Made by a program: the position numbers and the translations under genes. 12,218 nt of DNA from JBCCFK01 sp965262315 (GTDB taxonomy: Bacteria > Actinomycetota > Acidimicrobiia > Acidimicrobiales > UBA8592), in NCBI GenBank assembly GCA_965262315.1, contig CBDHFJ010000162.1:1-12218 (forward strand), in the 5' to 3' direction. The notes under the pieces are model-generated. The model searched no databases and was not told the origin of the DNA. It worked only from the letters and a program-made list of their open reading frames with translations. Position 1 is the first letter of the stretch. Every line of letters begins with the position of its first letter. Of the stretch, positions 6,644-12,218 are shown one piece after another.

Positions 6644-7420
6644 ATGCGACGCTTGTTCATGACCATCGCCGCCACCCTGCTGGCGACGACCCTGCTCTAC
6701 GTACCCGGTGCCGCGGCCCAGGAGGCCGATCGGGCCCCGGACGCGGAAGGCGAGAAGGTCGACGAAGTCCGGCCGGAACGGCCGCAGCGCCCCAAGATCC
6801 GTTGCCACGGCGATGTCTCGGACACGGGTGCGCCCGAGGTCGACTGCCGTTGGACCGAGAGCACCCACCCGGACGCAGCCGCCTACCAGATCCTCCGCGT
6901 CGGCGGCGGGGAACGCTCGGTCGTGTTCCGGACCGACGACACCTCGGTGACCGAGTGGACCGACACCAGCGTCGAGTTCGGGACCCGCTACCGGTACCGC
7001 GTGGTGGTCCTGAACGAGGACGGCAAGCGGATCCAGCGCAGCCGTTGGAACAAGGCCATCGTCGTCAAGACCGACATCGAGCGCCTTCGGATGGCGTGCG
7101 ACCTCGTCGACGCCGCCACCGACGACGACAGCACCGCCTCTGAGATCGCACCCGAGGTCGAGGGTCACCCGGTGCTGTGCGAGTGGCGGCCCGCCGACAC
7201 CGAAGACGCCGTCGAGTACCAGCTCTGGCGTCGGGTGCGTGGGCAGCATCGCGAGCTCGTGGCCACGGTCGGCCTCGACACCCTGAGCCAGCGCGACGTG
7301 GTCCCGCTCGGCGCGGGCAAGGTCGTGTACGCCGTGCTGGCCCTCGATGCCGACGGGGACATCGTCGGCCGATCGGGCCTGTCCAAGATCCGACTCCCCA
7401 TCGCCGACGCCGCGGCGTAG
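6644..7420 (+). CDS. Secreted protein with two Fn3-like domains
   Basis: The 258-residue product starts with a Sec signal peptide: basic MRR, hydrophobic core about residues 5-20, cleavage likely at AAA|QEAD (25/26). An acidic linker (26-50) follows, then two domains that look like fibronectin type III folds (about 51-142 and 148-252). Both share one pattern: a Cys, then Cys-x-Trp (C54/C68/W70 and C152/C179/W181), then Y-Q-[IL]-[LW]-R, and near the end Y-x-V-L/V…DG…R-S. The Cys pairs probably form disulfides outside the cell. No catalytic motif is seen. ATG 6644 has AGGAGA 9-10 nt upstream. GTG 6608 is in frame with a stronger GGGAGG (6596-6601) 6 nt upstream and would add 12 residues before the signal peptide. 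The sigma gene follows directly, so this is the first gene of that unit and perhaps a ligand or partner of the downstream membrane protein. Function otherwise unknown. Confidence 0.85.
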   Translation: MRRLFMTIAATLLATTLLYVPGAAAQEADRAPDAEGEKVDEVRPERPQRPKIRCHGDVSDTGAPEVDCRWTESTHPDAAAYQILRVGGGERSVVFRTDDTSVTEWTDTSVEFGTRYRYRVVVLNEDGKRIQRSRWNKAIVVKTDIERLRMACDLVDAATDDDSTASEIAPEVEGHPVLCEWRPADTEDAVEYQLWRRVRGQHRELVATVGLDTLSQRDVVPLGAGKVVYAVLALDADGDIVGRSGLSKIRLPIADAAA

Positions 7421-7490
7421 GCCCCACCCCGGAGGCGCACGCCCATCCGTGTCCACCCTCGGCGCAACTCGGCGAGGCACGCTCTCGTGC

Positions 7491-8132
7491 ATGGACCCCG
7501 GCCGATCCCGCCCCCGTCGCCATGGCCCTGGCGACGCGGCGGCGAGGACCGACCTGGATCCTGCGGTCGAGCGCGACCTGGCCGAGCGCGCCAGGGTGGA
7601 CATCGATGCCTTCGCGGAGCTGTACCGGCACTACCTGCCCCGGATCCACGCGTTCGCGTGGCGCCGAACCGGCGACCGGCAGGCCGCCGAGGATGTCTGC
7701 GCCGCCACCTTCGAGGCAGCGCTCAAGGCCATCGGTGGCTTCCGGTGGCGCCGCGGCGGCTTCGGAGCGTGGCTGTACCGGATCGCCGCCAACCAGGTGA
7801 TCGACCATCACCGTCGGGAAGCTCGGCCGGGCAGCGACCGGGGCCAGCGGGCCATGGCCACGATGCACACGCCGGTCGACCCGGCGACCGTCGAGGCGGG
7901 CCTGGATCGGTTGAGCGGCGACGCCGACGAACTCCGGAGCGCACTCGATCGACTCAACCCTCGCTACCAGCAAGCGGTCTCGTTGCGCTTCCTGGCGGAC
8001 CTCGACCACGGCGAGGCCGCGAGGGCCATGGGGTTGACGCGTCCCGCATTCGCAGTGGTGCTCAGCCGGGCCCTGCGAGCGTTGCGTCGAGAGCTCGGCC
8101 ACGACGAGGGAGGTGAGCGCGCCGATGGATGA
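7491..8132 (+). CDS. ECF-type RNA polymerase sigma factor
   Basis: This is a sigma-70 family group 4 factor of 213 residues. Region 2 spans about 40-112: FAELYRHYLPRIHAFAWRRT, then QAAEDVCAATFEAALKAIGGF and the -10-binding helix FGAWLYRIAANQVIDHHRRE. A variable linker (112-145) follows. Region 4 (about 148-203) is LRSALDRLNPRYQQAVSLRF and the helix-turn-helix HGEAARAMGLTRPAFAVVLS that contacts the -35. Region 3 is absent, as in ECF factors. The start is uncertain: ATG 7491 gives a short N-terminus, while GTG 7449, in frame, would add 14 residues. Both have an SD-like GAGG about 13 nt upstream. Its last 8 nt overlap the start of the membrane protein gene, which implies translational coupling and a sigma/anti-sigma pair. 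It probably drives genes for the cell envelope, perhaps including its own unit. Confidence 0.9.
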   Translation: MDPGRSRPRRHGPGDAAARTDLDPAVERDLAERARVDIDAFAELYRHYLPRIHAFAWRRTGDRQAAEDVCAATFEAALKAIGGFRWRRGGFGAWLYRIAANQVIDHHRREARPGSDRGQRAMATMHTPVDPATVEAGLDRLSGDADELRSALDRLNPRYQQAVSLRFLADLDHGEAARAMGLTRPAFAVVLSRALRALRRELGHDEGGERADG

Positions 8133-9171
8133 CGAACTGCACGACCGGCTCGAGAACCTCGGCGCCGACCCTGGGCCCGCCCCCGACCCGGCATTTGCCG
8201 AGCGCCTCGAGGCCGACCTCCGGTCACAGGCCTACTTCGCGCCACGCGATCGAGCCCATGCCGCGCCTGCCCGACGGGGCCTGCTCCGCCCGGGCCTGGT
8301 CATGGGGGCGCTGGTGGTGCTCGCCCTGTCCGCCGTCCTCGTCGTGTCGCGGGGTGGCGAGGAGCCAGACGTCCTGGTGATCGAGAACGGGCTCGGCGCC
8401 ACCGTCACCCTCCCAGGCGGCGACACGGTCGCCGGAGGGTCGGGGGTGGCGCTGCCCGACGGCTCGCTCATCGAGGTCGCCGCCGACGGGTTCGCGCTGA
8501 TCGACGGAATCGTGCTGCCACCCGGCAGCATCGCCACCGTGGTCGACGGCGTGCTCGAACTCACCGCGGTCCCAGCGATCGTGATCCCCACGCCCACGCC
8601 CACGCCCACGCCGTCGCCCACACCCGACCTGGCGACGACACCGGAAGCCGAGCCCACGCCGGCGTCCGTGGCCGACCCCACCCCGACCGCGGAGCCCACC
8701 ACGCCGCCTGAAGTCGCGCCCTCCCCCACACCGTCGCCCACGGCGCGCCCGGCCCCGACCGCGCCACCGAACCCGACCACCACGGCGAGTCCGCGGCCGA
8801 CACCGAGCCCGGAGCAGGACGGAACGCCCCGGGAGCGCCCGACCGCCACGGCCACCCCGACAGCGACGCCCGAACCGACCGTGGTCGACCCGGCGCCGGA
8901 GATCGTGCTCGACCAAGCGAACTTGGGCCCGCGCCGAGCCCAACTCACCTGGTCGGTCACCGCGCCCGACGGGGTCCTCGGCTTCCAGGTCCGGGTGCGG
9001 CGAGGGGACACGGTCCGCACAGCCGCAGTGCTCCGCGACCCGGAGGCCCGTGCATTGACCGTCGAGCGCCCCGAACGCGACCGCGTCTTCTACCGCGTCC
9101 TGGCGATCGGCAGCGACGGCCAGGTGCTGGCCCGCTCCAACGAGGTCCGCGTCACCAACCCCGACGGATGA
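8125..9171 (+). CDS. Membrane anti-sigma-like protein: FecR-like, Pro/Thr linker, Fn3-like
   Basis: This is a 348-residue single-pass protein. Residues 1-53 are a short charged cytoplasmic tail (MDDELHDRLENLGADPG…) without the HxxxCxxC zinc motif of ZAS anti-sigmas. Residues 54-75 are the transmembrane helix (GLLRPGLVMGALVVLALSAV). Residues about 83-148 resemble a FecR-type domain (TVAGGSGVALPDGSLIEVAA, GIVLPPGSIATVVDG). Residues 150-257 are a Pro/Thr/Ser-rich stalk able to span the cell wall. Residues 258-344 are an Fn3-like domain (AQLTWSV … FYRVLAIGSDGQVLARSNEV), similar in pattern to the secreted protein two genes upstream but without its Cys pair. I prefer ATG 8125 (GGGAGG 11 nt upstream) to GTG 8113. 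The overlap with the sigma gene suggests that the tail holds the sigma factor at the membrane until an outside signal arrives. This role is inferred from context and architecture; no anti-sigma domain is proven. Confidence 0.8.
   Translation: MDDELHDRLENLGADPGPAPDPAFAERLEADLRSQAYFAPRDRAHAAPARRGLLRPGLVMGALVVLALSAVLVVSRGGEEPDVLVIENGLGATVTLPGGDTVAGGSGVALPDGSLIEVAADGFALIDGIVLPPGSIATVVDGVLELTAVPAIVIPTPTPTPTPSPTPDLATTPEAEPTPASVADPTPTAEPTTPPEVAPSPTPSPTARPAPTAPPNPTTTASPRPTPSPEQDGTPRERPTATATPTATPEPTVVDPAPEIVLDQANLGPRRAQLTWSVTAPDGVLGFQVRVRRGDTVRTAAVLRDPEARALTVERPERDRVFYRVLAIGSDGQVLARSNEVRVTNPDG
8587..8610 (+). repeat. Hexamer tandem repeat coding for Thr-Pro
   Basis: Four perfect copies of CCCACG lie in a row, and two degenerate copies follow to 8622. 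They encode the TPTPTP start of the stalk. The unit is a multiple of three, so copy-number change would alter stalk length without breaking the frame. Confidence 0.8.
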
Positions 9172-9178
9172 CGATCGG

Positions 9179-9192
9179 CGGTGACCCCACCG
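9179..9192. terminator. Weak hairpin between convergent genes
   Basis: CGGTG and CACCG form a 5-bp stem with a 4-nt loop in the 29-bp gap between the ends of the anti-sigma-like gene and polA. It is the only structure in the gap and may act in both directions, but it is short and has no T-tract. Confidence 0.2.
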
Positions 9193-9200
9193 GGTGACGG

Positions 9201-11877
9201 CTACTTGGCGTCGGCCCAGGAGTGCCCGGTCGACAGGTTGACCGCCAGCGGGACGCGCAGCTCGAACGCCTCACCCATCACGTCGATGGTCAACGCCTTG
9301 GCATCGTCGAGCTCCTCAGGCGGCACCTCGAGGATCACCTCGTCGTGCACCTGCAGGATGATGACCGACTCCATGTCCCGATCGGCCAGCGCTCGATCCA
9401 GGTTCACCAGCGCCACCTTGAAGATGTCGGCGGCCAGACCCTGGATGCCGGCGTTCATGGCCTGGCGCTCACCGGCCTGGCGGATCCGGAAGTTCGACGA
9501 GGCCAGCTCGGGGATCTGTCGCCGTCGCCCGAACAGGGTCTCGGTGTACCCCCGTTCGCGGGCCTCGTTGACCGTGTCCTCCATGTACTGCTTCACCGCC
9601 GGGAACGCGGCGAAGTAGGCGTCGAGGATCTCCGCCGCCTCTGACGTCGGAATGCCGAGCCGCTGGCCCAGGCCGTAGGCCTCCATGCCGTACGCGAGCC
9701 CGTAGGAGACCATCTTGGCCTTCGACCGGTGCTCGGTGGTGACGTCGGCGGGGTCGACGTCGAAGACACGGGCGGCGGTGGCGTTGTGGATGTCGTCGCC
9801 GGCCTCGAATGCCGCGATGAGCCCGGGGTCCTCGGCGAGGTGGGCGATGCACCGGAGCTCGATCTGGTTGTAGTCCGCCACCAGCAGCTCCTTGCCGGGT
9901 GCGGCCACGAAGGCCTCTCGGAAGACCCGCCCGGTGTCGGAGCGGACCGGGATGTTGTGCAGGTTCGGCTGGTCCGAGGACAGCCGACCGGTCCGGGCGA
10001 CGGTCTGGTTGAAGGTGGCGCGGATGCGGTCACCCTCGCCCACTTCGGCCAGCAGGCCCTCGCCGTAGGTGGAGCGCAGCTTCTCGACCTCTCGGTACTC
10101 GAGCAGGTGCTCGACGATCGGATGGTCGTCGCGCATCTTCTCCAGGGTCTGCGCGTCGGTGGAGTAGCCGGTCTTGGTCTTCTTCTGGGGGGTGAGCCCC
10201 AGCTTGTCGAACAGGATCTCCCGTAGCTGCTTGGTGGAGTTCACGTTGAACTCCTCGCCTGCGTCCTCGATCACCAGGCCGCGGAGCCGCTCGGCCTCGG
10301 ACGACAACTCGTCTCGGAGCGCCGTCAACCGGTCGACGTCCACCCCGACGCCCAGATGTTCCATCTTGGCCAACACCAGGACCAGCGGGACCTCGATGTC
10401 GTCGTTGAGCGACCGCAAGCCCTTGTGCGTCCAAGGCGTCGAGCATCGGGCCGGCCAACTTGGCGACGGCCAGCGCCTCGCGGGCCGCGATCTGCGACAC
10501 GGGCGTGGACGTCCCGTCGAGGTCGAGCTGCCCCTCCTCGGCCGCCGAGTCCGACGGCAGCTCGTACTGCGCGTACCGGGTCACGAGGTCGTCGAGCAGA
10601 TAGCGGGACTCGGCGGGGTCCAACAGATACGCGCCGAGCTGGGTGTCGAGCGTCAGGTCCGACACGGTGATCCCGCGGCCGAACAGGTGCCGGATGAGCG
10701 CCTTGGTGCCGTGGCCGGCCAGGGCGCGGTCGCTGCCGACCAAGGCCTGGAGAGCATCGGCCACCTTCTCGTCGTCGAGCAAGGCCCCCGAGAGCCATGC
10801 GACGTCGGCGGCGTCGGCGTCGGTCACCAAGGCCAAGCCCTCCAGCGAACCCCGCTCGTCGTCACCCACCCACGCCGGGGCCACCGCCAGCAGCCCCACG
10901 CCGGTGGCCAGCTCGGCCAGCAACGCGGCGGCGTCGTCGGCGGTCTCGATGTCGGTGCGCTCGGCCTCGAGCACCTCGGTGTCGGATGCCGGCGCGCCGA
11001 GGTCCGCCTCGAGGGCCTCGGCGAGCCGGTCGTAGAGGGTGCGGAACTCGAGGAAGTCGAACAGTTTCCGCAGCTCGTCCACGTCGAACTCGCCCATCGT
11101 GAGGTCGGCGTAGGAGACGTCGAGTGGCGCATCGCGCACCAGCACCATCACCTCGGCGTTGAGGCGCACCTGGTCCTCGTTGGCCGACAGGTTCTCTCGC
11201 AGCTTCGGCGTCTGCTCGTCGACCGCGGCGTAGATGCCGTCGACGCTGCCGTACTTGTTGACCAGCTTCGCCGCGGTCTTCTCGCCCACACCGGGCACGC
11301 CCGGGAGGTTGTCGGACGTGTCGCCGCGCATCGCGGCGTAGATCACGTAGTCCGAGGGTTTGACGCCGGTCCGTTCTTCGATGCCGGCCTCGTCGTACAA
11401 CGCGTAGTCCGAGACGCCGCGCTTGTTGTAGAGGACCTTCACGTGCGGGTCCTCGACCAGCTGGTACACGTCGCGGTCTCCGGTGACCACGATGACGTCG
11501 TCACCGGCGTCTCGGGCCTGGGTCGCGAGGGTGGCGAGCACGTCATCGGCCTCGAAGCCCGCACATTCGACGATCGGGATCTCCAGCGTCTCGATCACCT
11601 GACGAACCAGCCCCATCTGCTGGCGGAGGATGTCCGGGGTCTCCTTGCGACCCTCCTTGTACGTCGCCACCCGCTCGTGGCGGAAGGTGGGCGTGGGGAG
11701 GTCGAAGGAGACCGCGATGTTGTCCGGCCGATGGTCTCGCATCAGGTTGATCAGCATCGACGTGAAGCCGAACACCGCGTTGGTCACCTGGCCGCTGGCC
11801 GTGGCCATGTCCGTGGGCAGCGCGAAGAAGGCGCGATAGGTCAGCGAGTTCCCGTCGATCAACATCACCGTGGCCAT
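9201..11877 (-). CDS. polA: DNA polymerase I, interrupted by a one-base frameshift
   Basis: This is the repair and Okazaki-fragment polymerase. The first reading frame (open 11877-10030, genuine to about 10419) carries the 5'-3' nuclease: LIDGNSLTYRAFF, FEADDVLATL (E109, D111, D112), VTGDRDVYQL (D134, D136), GDTSDNLPGVPGVGEKTA (D186, D189). A 3'-5' exonuclease-like domain (about 310-480) follows; its catalytic DxE is replaced by VAPAW, so proofreading is probably absent. The polymerase domain lies in another frame (10418-9201): motif A VADYNQIELR, motif B RSKAKMVSYGLAYG, motif C QVHDEVILE. Removing one base joins them into a normal protein of 891 residues. Tyr725 stands where E. coli has Phe762, as in mycobacterial PolA. 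The start is ATG 11877; AGGGTG lies 5 nt upstream, overlapping a TAGGGT that could instead be the -10 of a leaderless transcript. It lies 35 bp after the ANTAR gene on the same strand. Identity certain; integrity not. Confidence 0.93.
10414..10425 (-). other. Frameshift site in polA
   Basis: The minus strand reads CAAGGGCTTGCG. In the upstream frame this is Gln-Gly-Leu-Ala and then runs on for about 128 codons of Arg/Gly-rich sequence unlike PolA. With one base fewer (for example one G of GGG) it reads CAA GGC TTG CGG, Gln-Gly-Leu-Arg, and leads straight into SLNDDIEVPLVLVLAKME, the expected start of the polymerase domain. This is therefore an apparent +1 insertion. It may be a sequencing or assembly error, a real mutation or, less likely, a recoding site. 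Confidence 0.85.
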
Positions 11878-11883
11878 CTGCGC

Positions 11884-11889
11884 ACCCTA
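11884..11889 (-). promoter_or_regulatory. Candidate -10 or SD upstream of polA
   Basis: TAGGGT ends 6 nt before the polA ATG. Read as TANNNT it would make a leaderless transcript; read as AGGGTG it is a modest Shine-Dalgarno. The two readings cannot be separated from sequence alone. No convincing -35 is visible. Confidence 0.3.
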
Positions 11890-11912
11890 ACGCGACGCGC
11901 TGACGGCCCGGC

Positions 11913-12218
11913 TCAGGCGTCGAGGACCTCGGTGGCCACGTCCTTCATGGTGCTGCGGCGCTCCATGGCCTGCTGTTGGAGCCAGCGGTACGCGTCGCCC
12001 TCGGTCATACCCTGCTCGTCCATCAGGCGGCCCTTGGCCCGGTCGACCAGCTTGCGGGTCTCCAGCCGCTCCTGGAGCTCGGCGGCCTCGCCTTCGATGG
12101 CCCGCAGGTCACGGAACCGCCCCAGGGCGAGCTCGATGGCGGGGACCAGCTCGCTGCGCTGGAACGGCTTGACCAGGTAGGCCAGGGCCCCGGCCTCCGA
12201 TGCCTGCTGGATGAGGTC
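11913..12218 (-). CDS. pdtaR: ANTAR-domain response regulator, C-terminal part (truncated by window edge)
   Basis: The visible 101 residues are the end of a two-component regulator that acts on RNA. Residues 1-38 are the end of the receiver domain, with the conserved Lys in AYLVKPF (K17). A coiled-coil helix (EGEAAELQERLETRK, 42-56) follows, then the ANTAR three-helix bundle (57-101): KLVDRAKGRLMDEQGMTEGDAYRWL and AMERRSTMKDVATEVL. The bundle has the conserved Ala, Gly, Tyr and Trp positions used to bind paired-loop antiterminator RNA. The sequence and its place next to polA match mycobacterial PdtaR (Rv1626). PdtaR proteins control transcript elongation after phosphorylation by the kinase PdtaS. 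The N-terminus, with the phospho-Asp, is off the window. It ends 35 bp before the polA start on the same strand. Confidence 0.88.
   Translation of the reverse strand, partial: DLIQQASEAGALAYLVKPFQRSELVPAIELALGRFRDLRAIEGEAAELQERLETRKLVDRAKGRLMDEQGMTEGDAYRWLQQQAMERRSTMKDVATEVLDA

Noticed and set aside
10030..10416. Continuation of the first polA frame past the frameshift
   Set aside because: It is Arg/Gly-rich sequence unlike PolA, while the real polymerase domain is in the neighbouring frame over the same bases.
10174..12180. A 668-codon open frame on the plus strand, longer than the interrupted polA frames
   Set aside because: It lies antisense to polA, whose motifs are all intact on the other strand. 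Its product is low-complexity (Val/Gly/His/Arg-rich) with no recognisable domain; such mirror frames are usual in GC-rich genes.

Overview
The window is very GC-rich (roughly 70%), with GTG/TTG as well as ATG starts, hardly any intergenic T-tracts and strong third-position GC. Four things point to a high-GC actinobacterium: an ANTAR response regulator of the PdtaR type beside polA, an actinobacterial-type S1 with a long acidic tail, a PolA with Tyr in the O-helix, and a luciferase-like (probably F420-dependent) oxidoreductase. The FecR-like membrane protein coupled to an ECF sigma factor suggests Acidimicrobiia or a relative, but that is an impression and not a phylogeny.

Layout. Bases 1-726 (minus) hold the start of an MFS transporter whose C-terminus is off the window. 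A strong hairpin (797-824) separates it from rpsA (844-2196, minus). Then follow a GMC-family FAD oxidoreductase (2386-3861, minus) and, divergent from it, a TetR-family regulator (3954-4595, plus) and an LLM-class flavin oxidoreductase (4639-5643, plus). The divergent gap carries a perfect 6-bp-arm inverted repeat overlapping a TTGACA-type promoter for the GMC gene, so this looks like a small regulated redox cluster. A SAM-dependent methyltransferase (5651-6385, minus) converges on it.

Bases 6644-9171 (plus) form a tight three-gene unit: a secreted protein with two Fn3-like domains, an ECF-type sigma factor, and a single-pass membrane protein. The last has a short cytoplasmic tail, a FecR-like domain, a roughly 105-residue Pro/Thr linker and a C-terminal Fn3-like domain similar in layout to those of the secreted protein. 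It overlaps the sigma gene and is the likely anti-sigma/sensor. This is the most interesting system here: a probable envelope-to-transcription signalling module with its own secreted partner.

Bases 9201-11877 (minus) hold polA, split by a single apparent extra base near 10417-10422 between the exonuclease-like domain and the polymerase domain. Upstream on the same strand is the C-terminal part of a PdtaR-like ANTAR regulator (11913-12218).

In mycobacteria pdtaR, polA and rpsA lie close together. Here polA and rpsA are on the same strand but separated by about 7 kb of accessory genes (GMC to the anti-sigma protein), so this block is probably inserted or lineage-specific. No tRNA, rRNA, CRISPR array, transposase or integrase is visible.
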